From Microbacterium sufflavum (GTDB lineage: Bacteria; Actinomycetota; Actinomycetes; Actinomycetales; Microbacteriaceae), in NCBI RefSeq assembly GCF_023091155.1, contig NZ_JAHWXK010000001.1:868001-932000 (forward strand): a stretch of 64,000 nt of DNA, given 5' to 3'. Position numbers and translations under genes: made by a program. Below, one piece after another: positions 1-9,277 of the stretch (position 1 is the stretch's first letter; every line of letters starts with the position of its first letter). Under the pieces are notes generated by a model that searched no databases, was not told the DNA's origin, and worked only from the letters and a program-made list of their open reading frames with translations.

Positions 1-84
1 ATCCACCACCGTTGCTCCTTAGGTCCAGGGGTAGCTGGGGCGGGAGTGCCGGCATGTGCGACCCGGCCCTCCCCTGCTCGCGCG

Positions 85-984
85 TCATTTAATCGTGACG
101 AAGACGGTGTCGGCGAACATGCCGGGGTTGATGGCGAGGACGCCGTCAGCAGGGGTGGGCACCTGGATGGCGTTGTTGCCCGTCGCGGAAGCACCCGTGT
201 AGAGGGTGGACATGGTGTCGAGGGCGTCGGGGGCGACGACGAGCTTGTCGAACGGATTCACCGTCACGCCCGCGGCGGTGACGTACTCCATACCGACAAA
301 CGTCGGCATCCCGCCTTCGGGGTCGTCGCCGATGAACGTGACCGTGTAGTTGATGAGGATGTACTCGGTACCCGCGTCGGGCGCCTCGTTGAACATGTTC
401 TCGTTCACGATTTGATCCGTCGCACCAAGCGTGACGGAGTTCACGATGACGGTCCATTCGTCGGAGGAGAACGGGACACCCAGCGGAAGCGGGTTCTCGC
501 GAGTGCCAGCCTCGGCCGGCTTCTCTTCCTCAGCCGCCGCGGCACCCGTCTCCTCCGTGACGGTGGTCGGTGCACCGACCTGGACATCGGATCCGCCGAA
601 TGCGTCCGTGAAGGCCGTCGCGACGACGACGGTGAAGACGATGACGCCGACGATGGTACCCACGATGGACACGATGATGGCAGTGACACCCTGCCACTTC
701 ACCTTGCCCTTCAGGAACAGGGACACGATCCCCAAAATGAAACCGATGGGAAGGAGCACCCAACCGACGATGAGAGCGCCCGGGATGCAGGCGAAGACGA
801 AGCCGACGGCCGACACAATCAGAGCAATCAGCGCCAGGACGTTGCGCTGATTGACGGGGGCCGGCGGGTAGGCAACGCCTGGTGCGGGCTGTACGTATGC
901 TGGCGCATCGTGCCGGGCCTGGCCGTGCGTGGGGGCGACTGGTGCGGGCTGCGGGTCGGGGGCCGGGGGCGGGACGTTGGTCAT
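85..984 (-). CDS. Membrane-anchored DUF4352-type protein with DUF4190-like N-terminus
   Basis: The 299-residue product starts with a Pro/Ala-rich cytoplasmic segment (about 1-45), followed by two or three hydrophobic helices (about 48-130) in a layout typical of DUF4190 proteins. A Glu/Ala-rich linker follows, then a C-terminal extracellular beta-domain (about 165-299) that resembles DUF4352 or telomeric-repeat-binding-like immunoglobulin folds (TEYILINYTVTF is characteristic). No catalytic motif is visible. A role in envelope stress sensing or surface binding is inference only. The ATG has an upstream AGGAGAAT, a good ribosome binding site. The gene stands alone, with a 117-base gap before the next (broken) gene. 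Confidence 0.85.
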   Translation of the reverse strand: MTNVPPPAPDPQPAPVAPTHGQARHDAPAYVQPAPGVAYPPAPVNQRNVLALIALIVSAVGFVFACIPGALIVGWVLLPIGFILGIVSLFLKGKVKWQGVTAIIVSIVGTIVGVIVFTVVVATAFTDAFGGSDVQVGAPTTVTEETGAAAAEEEKPAEAGTRENPLPLGVPFSSDEWTVIVNSVTLGATDQIVNENMFNEAPDAGTEYILINYTVTFIGDDPEGGMPTFVGMEYVTAAGVTVNPFDKLVVAPDALDTMSTLYTGASATGNNAIQVPTPADGVLAINPGMFADTVFVTIK

Positions 985-1101
985 GATTCTCCTATGGCTG
1001 TGTTCTCGCGGGGGCGCGCGCGAATGGCGCGGGACCGCGGCCCCCGTGAAACCCCCAAAGCCCAGTCGGGCACCTTCAACGTAGCGGCGGACTCAGACGT
1101 T

Positions 1102-1726
1102 TCACAGTGAATTGATATAACGATATGGGTGCAGCGGCCAGCGTGCCCTGCCTGCTGATGCGGCCCTACACGTGGGGGCCTGGCTGTCGGGATACAACTC
1201 CGCCTTCAATCCCTGCCTGACTTCATCGAGAAGCTCAAAGAGGTTGCCCGCGGCGTGCACGAAGTTCTCTGCTATTGCGCGCGAAGGGAGCGTCAGTACA
1301 TCCGAGACCAAGATGCTCCTTCTGCAGGTTATGCAAGTGGAGAGCAATTCTCCTCACCTCAGTGGTCACCACGCCCCGTTCGCTCAGGGCCTCGACGACC
1401 GCGGCGACGTTGCGTGAGTGGTTGTCGCTGAACCCGAGCATTCGTCGATGTCCAGGGTGGTTTCTTCTAGTCGGTCCCAGGCGTTGGTCATTGCGATGAC
1501 ATTCGGATCGACACGCCCTGAGCGCGGCAGCCATACAGTGTTTCGAGGCTCGCATGTCTCGCGCGGGGGCCCCTTGCCGTCCGCAGAAGCGACGGCACTG
1601 ACAGACGCGTCCGCGAGCTCGCGTGCTTCGTACTCGAGTTCCGCGCTGGCGCCGGAGCCCGTCGCCTTCCGAAGGCGCTCCAACATCAGTTATGGGTCAG
1701 CCTTTGTCCTGATCCAGATTCGTCAT
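1102..1726 (-). pseudogene. Decayed hypothetical gene with several frameshifts and a nonsense codon
   Basis: Three consecutive minus-strand frames each look coding over adjoining stretches. The first runs from about 1726 to 1440 (LELEYEARELADAS-type sequence, then NAWDRLEETTLDIDE), the second to about 1345 (LGFSDNHSRNVAAVVEALSE), and the third to 1102 (AIAENFVHAAGNLFELLDEV). A one-base change near 1440 and another near 1310 would join them. Upstream of the ATG at 1686, an extra G and a TAA interrupt an otherwise continuous start at 1726 (MTNLDQDK). The inferred ancestor is an acidic helical protein of about 200 residues with no family I recognise. Base composition is lower in GC than the neighbours. 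Sequencing error is an alternative for single lesions but unlikely for four. Confidence 0.5.
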
Positions 1727-1867
1727 ATCTGAGCCAGGCAAACACTGGAGTCGCTGAGAACCCCGTTCGGCCGGGAGCGTCAAACTATGTGATCCGGTGT
1801 AGCCCGCGCCGAAGACATGGGCCTAGCGTCCAGATCGTCGATCCTGCCAGCAGGCACATCGGACAGA

Positions 1868-2185
1868 CTAAGGAACCACCGCACGGACAACAACGGGCGG
1901 GTCGTCCGGTACTGGAGTTGCCCATCGCGTCACATGAGCGATGCCAAGTGGGATAAGTCCCACGTGGGCTATAACGAACGCGTCTCTGAACACAGTTACC
2001 GCTCCCCGGCGAGTACGTGAGGTCGCATGCGTGGCAATGACGTGCTCCCGCAACTCCTTGCGGGCGGCGTGCTTCGATGCACTGTACTTCCACGCATCGA
2101 CCTGGCTCACCTTCTTCGAAGCGACCGCCACTCCAGCGAACGCGAGCACCGCAAAGATCTCGATGACAAGGCCGACGAACCACAT
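1868..2185 (-). CDS. Small membrane protein at the end of the oxoacid dehydrogenase operon
   Basis: This 105-residue product has one strong N-terminal membrane helix (about 3-22), then a basic amphipathic segment and a weaker hydrophobic stretch (about 68-85). I recognise no family. Its ATG shares one base with the TGA of the upstream E2 gene (TGATG), so translational coupling is likely and supports it as a real gene. Codon use is less extreme than in the E2 gene, and the region downstream looks non-coding, so a recently acquired or decaying tail gene is possible. Confidence 0.55.
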   Translation of the reverse strand: MWFVGLVIEIFAVLAFAGVAVASKKVSQVDAWKYSASKHAARKELREHVIATHATSRTRRGAVTVFRDAFVIAHVGLIPLGIAHVTRWATPVPDDPPVVVRAVVP

Positions 2186-3537
2186 CAGTCCACGAGGAGC
2201 GCGGGCTCCTCCAGGACGGAGGCGACGTCGGCGACGAAGCGGCTCATGCCGTCGCCGTCGATCACACGGTGGTCGAACGAGCCGGCGACCGTGGTCACCC
2301 AGCGCGGACGCACCTCACCGTCGACGACCCACGGCTTCTGACTGATCGTGCCCATCGCCACGATGCCCGCCTCGCCCGGGTTGATGATCGGCGTTCCCGC
2401 ATCCATCCCGAACACACCGATGTTCGTGATGGTGATGGTCCCGCCCTGCTGGTCGGCCGGAGGCGTCTTGCCCTCCCGCGCCGTCAGGGTCAGCCGGTTC
2501 AGGGCTCGGGCGAGCTCCTTCATGCTGAGGTCCTGGGCGTCCTTGATGTTCGGCACGAGCAGGCCGCGCGGCGTGGCGGCCGCGATGCCCAGATTCACGT
2601 AGTGACGGACGGCGATCTCGGCCCCGGCCTCCGTATCGATCCACGCGGCGTTGACCATCGGGGTGCGTCGCACCGCCCAGATCACCGCGCGTGCCATGAG
2701 CAGCAGCGGCGAGACCTTGATGTCGGCATAGTCCGGCGACGCCTTGAGGCGCTTCACGAGCTCCATCGTGCGGGTCGCGTCGACCTCCTTCCACACCGTC
2801 ACGTGCGGGGCCGAGTACGCACTCTGCACCATCGCCGACGACGTGGCCTTGCGCACGCCCTTCACCGGGATCGATTCGGTGCGGTCGTCGCCCGCCGCCG
2901 AGGGCCGGGTGGCCGTGAGGCCCCGCGCCAACCCGGACGGCGCCGCCGATGGAGCGGGCACCGTCTCCTCGCGCACACTCCCCCACTCGGGCGTCTCGAT
3001 GTTGCGGAACACGCTGGCCTGCGAGGCGTGCTTCACCACGTCGTCCCGGGTGACCTCGCCGTCCGCACCCGTCGGGGTGACCGTGGTGAGGTCGACGCCG
3101 AGGTCGCGGGCGAGCTTGCGGATGGGCGGCTTCGCGATCACGCCCACCGACGACCGCACGGGGCGCTCGGCCGGACGCTTGCGGCGCGACGTCGCCCCGC
3201 CGCCCGAACCGTAGCCGACCAGCACCGAGCCGCCACCCTCCTCGGGAGCGGGTGCTTCGGCCGTGACGACGGCGCCGGGACCGGCGTCATCGCGGGCGTC
3301 CGTCACGAACGTGATGATGGGGGTCCCGACCTCGACCGTCGCTCCCTCGTCGACGAGCAGCTCACCCACGACGCCCGCGTGCGGAGAGGGCAGCTCGACC
3401 AGCGACTTCGCGGTCTCGATCTCGCAGATCACATCGTTGATGGCGACCCGGTCGCCCGGTGCCACCTTCCACGCGACGATCTCCGCCTCGGTCAGACCCT
3501 CACCGACATCGGGAAGGGGGAAGTTCTGCGTGCTCAT
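2185..3537 (-). CDS. bkdC: Dihydrolipoamide acyltransferase (E2) of a branched-chain/pyruvate-type dehydrogenase
   Basis: E2 core of a 2-oxoacid dehydrogenase complex. It moves the acyl group from E1 through a swinging lipoyl arm to CoA. Visible domains are one lipoyl domain (1-80, with the lipoylated Lys44 in [10 protein letters not shown]), a peripheral subunit-binding domain (about 130-170, [15 protein letters not shown]), and the catalytic domain (about 215-450) ending with the HRVIDGDG active-site motif (His423, Asp427). The 450-residue length and single lipoyl domain fit the branched-chain type better than the long actinobacterial SucB/AceF forms. It is the third gene of E1alpha-E1beta-E2, preceded by GAGAGGAT. 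Pyruvate as substrate cannot be excluded. Confidence 0.9.
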   Translation of the reverse strand: MSTQNFPLPDVGEGLTEAEIVAWKVAPGDRVAINDVICEIETAKSLVELPSPHAGVVGELLVDEGATVEVGTPIITFVTDARDDAGPGAVVTAEAPAPEEGGGSVLVGYGSGGGATSRRKRPAERPVRSSVGVIAKPPIRKLARDLGVDLTTVTPTGADGEVTRDDVVKHASQASVFRNIETPEWGSVREETVPAPSAAPSGLARGLTATRPSAAGDDRTESIPVKGVRKATSSAMVQSAYSAPHVTVWKEVDATRTMELVKRLKASPDYADIKVSPLLLMARAVIWAVRRTPMVNAAWIDTEAGAEIAVRHYVNLGIAAATPRGLLVPNIKDAQDLSMKELARALNRLTLTAREGKTPPADQQGGTITITNIGVFGMDAGTPIINPGEAGIVAMGTISQKPWVVDGEVRPRWVTTVAGSFDHRVIDGDGMSRFVADVASVLEEPALLVD

Positions 3538-3561
3538 GCGTGATCCTCTCGTGGACCGGAT

Positions 3562-4542
3562 TCAGTAGGCGAGGGAGCGGTCGACGGCCTCGAGGATGCG
3601 GTCGGCATCCGGCAGGTACGCGCCCTCCAGCTTGGCGGCAGGGAACGGCGTGTCGTAACCCGACACCCGCAGCACGGGAGCCTCGAGCGCATAGAACGCG
3701 CGCTCCATCACGGTCGCCGCGATCTCGCTGCCGAGGCTCGTGTGACCGGGAGCCTCCTGCGCGTAGACCATGCGGCCGGTCTTGCGCACCGAGCCCAGGA
3801 TGGGGTCGTAGTCGACCGGCGACAGCGACCGCACGTCGACGACCTCGCAGCTCGTGCCCTCGGCCTCCGCGAGCGCCGCGGCCTGCAGCAGCGTGGTGAC
3901 CATCGCGCCGTGGCCCACGAGGGTCACGTCGCTGCCGGTGCGCACCACCCGGGACGAGTGCAGCGGCACGGCCGACGCGTCGAGCTCGACCTCCCCCTTG
4001 GGCCAATACCGGCTCTTGGGTTCGAGGAAGACCACCGGGTCGTTCGACGCGATGGCCTCCTGGATCATCCAGTACGCGTCGTTCGCGGTCGACGGCGACA
4101 CCACGCGCAGACCGGGGGTATGCGTGAAGTACGCCTCGGGGCTCTCCTGGTGGTGCTCGACCGCGCCGATGTGCCCGCCGTAGGGGATGCGGATCACGAT
4201 CGGCAGGCTGAGCGAACCCGCGTGGCGGTTGGTGAGCTTCGCGAGCTGCGTCGTGATCTGGTCGAACGCCGGGAACACGAACCCGTCGAACTGGATCTCG
4301 ACCACCGGACGGAACCCGGCCATCGCCAGGCCGATCGCGGTGCCGACGATGCCCGACTCCGCCAGCGGCGTGTCCAGCACCCGCCGGTCGCCGAAGTCGC
4401 GCTGCAGGTGCTCGGTGATGCGGAACACACCCCCGAGCTTCCCGATGTCCTCGCCCATCAGGAGGACCTTCGGGTCGTCCTCCATCGCCTTGCGCAGCCC
4501 CGCGTTCAGCGCCTTGCCGAGCGGCATCGTCTCCAGGGTCAC
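3562..4542 (-). CDS. bkdB: 2-oxoacid dehydrogenase E1 beta subunit
   Basis: Beta subunit of the thiamine-diphosphate-dependent alpha2beta2 E1 that decarboxylates branched-chain 2-oxoacids (or pyruvate). The 326-residue product has the transketolase pyrimidine-binding domain (about 5-180, with GEDIGKLGGVFRIT, PLAESGIVGTAIGLA and the conserved EIQFDGFVFPAFDQI) and the C-terminal transketolase domain (about 200-320). The GTG start is chosen because it overlaps the E1alpha stop as GTGA and sits downstream of GAAGGAGA. An in-frame ATG 15 bases later is the alternative. Overlap with E1alpha implies coupled 1:1 synthesis. Confidence 0.92.
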   Translation of the reverse strand: MTLETMPLGKALNAGLRKAMEDDPKVLLMGEDIGKLGGVFRITEHLQRDFGDRRVLDTPLAESGIVGTAIGLAMAGFRPVVEIQFDGFVFPAFDQITTQLAKLTNRHAGSLSLPIVIRIPYGGHIGAVEHHQESPEAYFTHTPGLRVVSPSTANDAYWMIQEAIASNDPVVFLEPKSRYWPKGEVELDASAVPLHSSRVVRTGSDVTLVGHGAMVTTLLQAAALAEAEGTSCEVVDVRSLSPVDYDPILGSVRKTGRMVYAQEAPGHTSLGSEIAATVMERAFYALEAPVLRVSGYDTPFPAAKLEGAYLPDADRILEAVDRSLAY

Positions 4543-5666
4543 CGGGCGTCTCCTTCGAACGAGGCCTCGTACTGCGCACGCCACGCCTTCTGCTGATCGA
4601 TCAGCGGGTGCGGGTCGCTGTAGACGTGGTCGAACATCTCGTCGGGGTCGGGCATGCCGAGGGTCACCGTGCGCGCGCGCAGATCCTCCGCGGCGTCGGC
4701 CGCCTCCGCGTCGACCTCGTCGAAGAACCGCGCTGAGGCGCCGCGATTCTCCAGGAACGCGCGCATGCGCACGATCGGATCGCGTCCCTCCCACATCAGC
4801 TCTTCGTCGTTGCCGCGGTACTTGGTGGGGTCGTCGCTCGTGGTGTGCGCACCCAGCCGGTAGGTCACGGCCTCAATCGCGCGCGGACCGCCGTCCGCGC
4901 GTGCCTCGTCGAGCGCCACGCGGGACACCGCGTAGCTGGCGAGCACGTCGTTGCCGTCGACGCGCACGCTGGGAATGCCGTATCCGGCGCTGCGCTGCAC
5001 GAGCGGCACGCGCGACTGCGTGGTCACGGGCACCGAGATCGCCCAGTGGTTGTTCTGCAGGAAGAACACCGTCGGAGCCTGGTAGCTCGCGGCGAAGACC
5101 ATGGCCTCGTGCACGTCGCCCTGGCTGGAGGCTCCGTCGCCGTAGTAGACGATGACGGCCTCGTCCCGCTCGGGGTCGCCGGTGCCCGAGCGTCCGTCGA
5201 ACGCGACCCCCATCGCGTAGCCCGCCGCGTGCAGCACTTGCGAGCCCAGCACCAGGGTGTACAGCCGCGTGTTGCCGTTCTTCGGGTCGGTGGGGTCCCA
5301 GCCGCCGTGCGAGACACCGCGCATCAGCTTGATGATGTCGAGCGGGTCGACGCCGCGGATGCGCGTGACCGCGTGCTCACGGTACGACGGGAAGATCGTG
5401 TCCTGCGCGCGGGCGGCGCGACCGGAGCCGACCTGCGCCGCCTCCTGGCCGCGGCTCGGGGGCCAGAGGGCGAGCTGCCCCTGGCGCTGCAGGTTCGTCG
5501 CCTGGGTGTCGATGGCCCGGATGCTCACCATGTCGCGGTAGAACTGCTCGAGCTCGGCGTCGGGGATCGCCTCGACGAGCGGCAGATACTGTTCGGCCTC
5601 CGCCGTGGGCGCGACCTTTCCGGTCTCGTCCAGCACGCGTACGAGGGGGGTCTCTGGGGTGCTCAC
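4539..5666 (-). CDS. bkdA: 2-oxoacid dehydrogenase E1 alpha subunit
   Basis: Alpha subunit of the E1 decarboxylase. It carries the thiamine diphosphate motif, seen as GDGASSQGDVHEAM followed by the FFLQNN segment, plus the conserved GAHTTSDDP region. At 375 residues it matches the family. The GTG start (VSTPETPLVRVLD) is preferred over an upstream in-frame GTG at 5702 because a TAGCGT hexamer (minus strand, 5674-5679) lies exactly 7 bases before it, consistent with a leaderless transcript. It heads the operon with E1beta, E2 and the small membrane protein. No dedicated E3 lies nearby, so lipoamide dehydrogenase must come from elsewhere. Confidence 0.92.
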   Translation of the reverse strand: MSTPETPLVRVLDETGKVAPTAEAEQYLPLVEAIPDAELEQFYRDMVSIRAIDTQATNLQRQGQLALWPPSRGQEAAQVGSGRAARAQDTIFPSYREHAVTRIRGVDPLDIIKLMRGVSHGGWDPTDPKNGNTRLYTLVLGSQVLHAAGYAMGVAFDGRSGTGDPERDEAVIVYYGDGASSQGDVHEAMVFAASYQAPTVFFLQNNHWAISVPVTTQSRVPLVQRSAGYGIPSVRVDGNDVLASYAVSRVALDEARADGGPRAIEAVTYRLGAHTTSDDPTKYRGNDEELMWEGRDPIVRMRAFLENRGASARFFDEVDAEAADAAEDLRARTVTLGMPDPDEMFDHVYSDPHPLIDQQKAWRAQYEASFEGDAR

Positions 5667-5673
5667 GGGCCCC

Positions 5674-5679
5674 ACGCTA
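5674..5679 (-). promoter_or_regulatory. -10 element of a leaderless promoter for the bkd operon
   Basis: TAGCGT on the minus strand is followed by 7 bases and then the GTG of the E1alpha gene. No Shine-Dalgarno sequence is present. The arrangement matches the TANNNT-N6/7-start pattern of leaderless actinobacterial mRNAs. Confidence 0.5.
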
Positions 5680-5762
5680 CCCGTGCCGGCATTCCGGGTC
5701 ACGCATACCTAGGGCCCCCTCGTATCTTCGCGGAAGCCCGAGATTCCGCGGATCCCGGGGTG

Positions 5763-6830
5763 TCAGCGCTGCGCTGCGGCGACCTCCAGCACGAGGTCGA
5801 GCGACTCCTCCTCGCCGACCGAGATGCGGATCCCGTCGCCCGAGAAAGGCCGCACGATGAGGTCGGCGGCCACGAAAGCGGCGGCCACCTCGTCGGTGCG
5901 CTCCCCGGTGGGCAGCCACACGAAGTTGGCCTGCGAGTCGGGCACGCCCCAGCCGAGCGCGCGGAGCCCGGCCACCAGGCGCTCACGGCGCTCCACGATG
6001 ACCGCGACGCGCTCGAGCAGTTCGTCCTCGGCGTCGAGGCTGGCGATCGCGGCGCTCTCGGCGGCGGACGTGACCGACAGCGGGATACCCGTGGTGCGTG
6101 CCGCGTCGAGCACCTTCTCGTGCCCGATCGCGTAGCCCACGCGGAGACCGGCCAGGCCGTACGCCTTGGAGAAGGTGCGCAGCACGACCACGTTCGGGTG
6201 CCGCTCGAACACGCGGGCGGCGAGACCGTCGACGGCGTCGGGTGCGGTCACGAACTCGGCGTACGCCTCGTCGAGGATCACGAGCACGTCGGCCGGAACG
6301 CGGTCGATGAAGCGGTCGAACTCCGACGCCGTGATGATCGGGCCGGTCGGGTTGTTGGGCGTGCACAGGATGATGGCGCGCGTGCGGTCGGTCACCGCCG
6401 CGGCCATCGCGTCGAGGTCGTGCCGCGCATCGGCCGTGAGCGGCACCTGCACGCCGGTCGCCCCGGCCACGAGCGGCAGGCTCGGGTACGCCTCGAACGA
6501 CCGCCACGCGTAGACCACCTCGTCGCCGGCCGACGCGGTCGCGAGGATCAGCTGGTGCAGGATCGACACGCTCCCCGAGGCGACGTGCACCTCGTCGGGC
6601 CGCACGCCGTAGCGCGCACCGAGACGCTCCCGCAGCCGCCCGGCCGTGGCGTCCGGGTAGCGGTTGATCGGGGTGGTGCGCTGCAGCGCGTCGACGACCG
6701 AGGGCAGCGGCTCGAACGGGTTCTCGTTGCTGGACAGCTTGAAGGCCTCGGGCCCCGCCTGCTTCCCCTGCCGATACGGCGCGAGGGCGGCGATGGCGGG
6801 ACGGATGCGGGGCAGGATGGGCTCGGTCAC
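5763..6830 (-). CDS. hisC: Histidinol-phosphate / aromatic amino acid aminotransferase
   Basis: Class I/II PLP aminotransferase of 355 residues, the usual size for HisC and the actinobacterial aromatic aminotransferase Pat. The PLP lysine sits in [15 protein letters not shown]. Other landmarks are [12 protein letters not shown] near the N-terminus, TPNNPTGPI and DEAYAEF. It exchanges the amino group between glutamate and histidinol phosphate or an aromatic 2-oxoacid. Without other his genes nearby, the choice between HisC2 and Pat is open. The GTG start lies 6 bases after TAGACT (minus strand, 6837-6842), indicating a leaderless mRNA. It is encoded just upstream of, and in the same direction as, the bkd operon. 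Confidence 0.85.
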   Translation of the reverse strand: MTEPILPRIRPAIAALAPYRQGKQAGPEAFKLSSNENPFEPLPSVVDALQRTTPINRYPDATAGRLRERLGARYGVRPDEVHVASGSVSILHQLILATASAGDEVVYAWRSFEAYPSLPLVAGATGVQVPLTADARHDLDAMAAAVTDRTRAIILCTPNNPTGPIITASEFDRFIDRVPADVLVILDEAYAEFVTAPDAVDGLAARVFERHPNVVVLRTFSKAYGLAGLRVGYAIGHEKVLDAARTTGIPLSVTSAAESAAIASLDAEDELLERVAVIVERRERLVAGLRALGWGVPDSQANFVWLPTGERTDEVAAAFVAADLIVRPFSGDGIRISVGEEESLDLVLEVAAAQR

Positions 6831-6882
6831 GCGTCGAGTCTAGGCTGACAGCTCGCGGTCGCCGTGGGACACTGAACGGACT

Positions 6883-7287
6883 ATGCGCTTCATCATCCGC
6901 GTCGTCGTCAACGCCTTCGCCATCTGGGTCGTCACCCTCATCCCGGTCCTTCAGGTGACCGTGACCGCCTTCCCCCCGGGAGAGACCCTGCAGCTCGTGC
7001 TCACGCTGCTCGCGGTCGGCGCGATCTTCGCCCTGGTGAACACCATCATCGGCACGGTCGTGAAGGTCGTGGCCTTCCCGCTGTACATCCTCACGCTCGG
7101 GCTCATCGGCTTCGTGATCAACGGCTTCCTGCTGTGGCTGACGGCCTGGATCACGAGCAGCTTCGGCTGGGGACTGTCGGTCGGCTCATTCTGGTGGGGC
7201 GTGCTGGCCGCCCTGATCATCTCGATCATCAACGGGATCTTCGGCGCCATCCTGCGTCCGCAGAGCAAGCGCTCGCGCCGCGACTGA
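6883..7287 (+). CDS. YvlD/phage-holin-4 family small membrane protein
   Basis: The 134-residue product is almost wholly hydrophobic, with four predicted membrane helices (about 4-27, 34-55, 60-83, 95-122) and a basic tail (RPQSKRSRRD). The pattern fits the mycobacterial four-TM family once labelled phage holin 4 (YvlD-like). Chromosomal members are not phage lysis proteins, and the cellular role is unknown. It is encoded divergently from hisC across about 50 bases, so the two genes share a promoter region. Confidence 0.8.
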   Translation: MRFIIRVVVNAFAIWVVTLIPVLQVTVTAFPPGETLQLVLTLLAVGAIFALVNTIIGTVVKVVAFPLYILTLGLIGFVINGFLLWLTAWITSSFGWGLSVGSFWWGVLAALIISIINGIFGAILRPQSKRSRRD

Positions 7288-7288
7288 C

Positions 7289-7969
7289 GTGGGGCCGTTC
7301 GAGCCGCAGCCCCTCGGCGAGCGGCAGGGACGAGGTGCGGCGGCGGGCGTGACGCGGCGCGCCGTGGTCGCCGCAGCCTGGAGTGTTCCCGTGGTCGCGG
7401 CCGTCGCCGCGGCTCCGGTCGCCGCGGCGAGCGCGACCCCGGAGCTGACGGCCTGGACCGCGACCGCGTGCGAGTCCGCCGACCGCATCACCCTCATGCT
7501 GCGCAACGACACCGCGGATCCCCTCCAGACGTACCTCGAGTTCACCGCCGACGGCGCTCAGCCGGACGCGGGCCCCGGCCCCCTGCTCTCCCCGGGGGAG
7601 ACCCGCCCGTTCGGCTTCGGACTCGTGCCCAACGGCGGATACACGATCCGCGCGAGCACCGACGGGGGGCTCCGGTTCCAGCAGCGCGTGGAGCTCGACT
7701 GCGCTCCGCTCGGACTGACCGCGCGGATCGACCCGGACGACGGCTCCGGCGTGCTGACCGTGCACGTGCGCAACGACTCGACGGCGCCCATGACCGTGAC
7801 CATCGCGTTCGACCTGGGCAGCGACGGCAGCCCCGAGTCCACGGACACCGTGGTGCTGGCGCCCGGCGAGGAGCGCGCCCTGCCCTACCCCGCCCCGCAG
7901 ACGGACTTCACCGTGCGGGTGTCGAACGACCAGGGGTACGCGCTCGTGGAGTCGTTCGCGTTCGCCTAG
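7289..7969 (+). CDS. Secreted beta-rich protein of unknown function
   Basis: The 226-residue product has an N-terminal extension of about 20 residues, then TRRAVVAAAW and a hydrophobic stretch ending AAPVAAASA, which reads as a Tat- or Sec-type signal peptide with cleavage near residue 48. The mature part holds two repeats of a beta-sandwich-like unit, each beginning after a Cys (TACESADRI and ELDCAPLGL) and each containing LxPGE(T/E)R. The two Cys may form a disulfide. The GTG start lies one base after the preceding stop, so it is probably cotranscribed with the YvlD-type gene. I recognise no known family. Confidence 0.7.
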   Translation: MGPFEPQPLGERQGRGAAAGVTRRAVVAAAWSVPVVAAVAAAPVAAASATPELTAWTATACESADRITLMLRNDTADPLQTYLEFTADGAQPDAGPGPLLSPGETRPFGFGLVPNGGYTIRASTDGGLRFQQRVELDCAPLGLTARIDPDDGSGVLTVHVRNDSTAPMTVTIAFDLGSDGSPESTDTVVLAPGEERALPYPAPQTDFTVRVSNDQGYALVESFAFA

Positions 7970-7993
7970 CCGCACCGTGGCGGACGCAGCAGT

Positions 7994-9277
7994 TCATCCG
8001 ACGCGTTCGGCACGGTACTCCGTGCGCTCCACCTCGGTGGCCTCGCCCAGTTCGGTCCAGTACCGGCCGAGGGCCTCGGCGCGCGGGTCAGACGACGCGT
8101 CCACCAGGCGGGCGGTATCCTCGTACTCCTCGATCCCGTGCGACCCCAGTCCCAGGTCGTCCGGGCCGGGCAGCGGTTCGACGAGCCTGCTGGCCGTGAA
8201 GCTGTCGGCCGAACCCGTACCCTCGGCGGAGCCGCCCGTCGCGAGCCGGGAGACCACATCGTCGGCATGGCGCAGCTGCACGAGCGTCTGATCGTCGTCC
8301 AGCGTCGGCTCCGACGGACTGCCCGCCGTGATCTGCAGCTCCACGTCGAAGTCGCTCTCCATCGCGACGTGCGCGGCGATCATGCCCGACTGCGAGTACG
8401 CCACGACGTCCACACGATCCCCGGGCTGCGCCCCCGACGCGGCGAGCGCATCGAGGGTCGCCTGGTACGACGCCGACCGGGTACCGGCGTACAGCTGCAC
8501 GTTCGAGCGCATGTCCCACGGCTCCGTCCCGGTCGGGGCGAGCGACACCGACCGCGTGCCGGAGAGATACGCCACGTAGCGGGTCGCACCGTCCTTCATC
8601 GTGTAGCGCTCGACGGCCACCTGGGCGCCGCCGCTCTCCGGAAGGCGGCGCAGCGCCGCGGTGAGGTCGGTAGGAGCCCGCGGCGCGGACCGGGCGACCG
8701 CCGTCACGCGCACCGGATCGGCGTGACCCCGGAGGCGCTCCCCCGGCTGCACCTTCGCGAAACCGGTGGTCGAGCCGAGCAACTGGGTCACCGCGGCCGC
8801 CGGAGCCACCGACGGCCCGAGCCCGCCGAGGAGCACCCCGGGGCCGAGGAGCGGACGGGTGGTCCACTGCAGCACGAGCGCGGTCGCGACGAGGCCGAGA
8901 GCCGGGTCGGCGGCGAGGAGACGGTCGAGCCGAGCCTGCGCCGCCGTGGCCGCGCCCGCATCCGTGTGAGCGAGCGCTTCGACCTTCGCCCGCAGCTCCA
9001 CGATCTCGAACACGTCGGCCGTGCGTCGCGCTCCGTCCGCCGCGTGTGCGAGCTCGGCGGCGACCTCGTGCAGCACCTGGGCCGCGGCGCGCAGCGCGGG
9101 GAGCGGCACCCCCTCGAAGGCCTCGGGATCGGACGACACCGCGACTCGGGCCTGCTCGACCGCCGTCGCCGCTCGTCCGCACGCCCCCGCGGCCGCGGCG
9201 ATCCGCGCAGCCACGGCCCGCAGCTCCTCGGTGTCGACGGCGATCACTCCGCCGTGGTCGATGCTCAGCCCGCCCAC
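7994..9277 (-). CDS. Helical WXG-like N-domain fused to a serine alpha/beta-hydrolase
   Basis: The 427-residue product has an alanine-rich helical N-terminal half (about 15-135) like LXG/WXG100-type coiled coils, a hydrophobic glycine-rich segment (about 125-165), and a C-terminal alpha/beta-hydrolase-like domain. The nucleophile elbow is AYSQSG (Ser295), similar to the GYSQG of cutinase and PE-PPE hydrolases. Asp339/Asp340 in HADDVV and His380 in GSHGIEEYE complete a plausible triad. The GTG start (preceded by GGGAGGCG) overlaps the upstream small gene by 13 bases. The substrate is unknown. A lipase/esterase, or the enzymatic domain of a secreted effector, are both possible. Confidence 0.7.
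   Translation of the reverse strand: MGGLSIDHGGVIAVDTEELRAVAARIAAAAGACGRAATAVEQARVAVSSDPEAFEGVPLPALRAAAQVLHEVAAELAHAADGARRTADVFEIVELRAKVEALAHTDAGAATAAQARLDRLLAADPALGLVATALVLQWTTRPLLGPGVLLGGLGPSVAPAAAVTQLLGSTTGFAKVQPGERLRGHADPVRVTAVARSAPRAPTDLTAALRRLPESGGAQVAVERYTMKDGATRYVAYLSGTRSVSLAPTGTEPWDMRSNVQLYAGTRSASYQATLDALAASGAQPGDRVDVVAYSQSGMIAAHVAMESDFDVELQITAGSPSEPTLDDDQTLVQLRHADDVVSRLATGGSAEGTGSADSFTASRLVEPLPGPDDLGLGSHGIEEYEDTARLVDASSDPRAEALGRYWTELGEATEVERTEYRAERVG

Noticed and set aside
1..84. Possible gene end or RNA gene at the window edge
   Set aside because: The stretch shows no cloverleaf, no coding signal and no clear hairpin. Nothing can be supported.
6883..7287. Prophage holin
   Set aside because: The four-helix protein matches the chromosomal YvlD-type family, and no other phage gene lies nearby.
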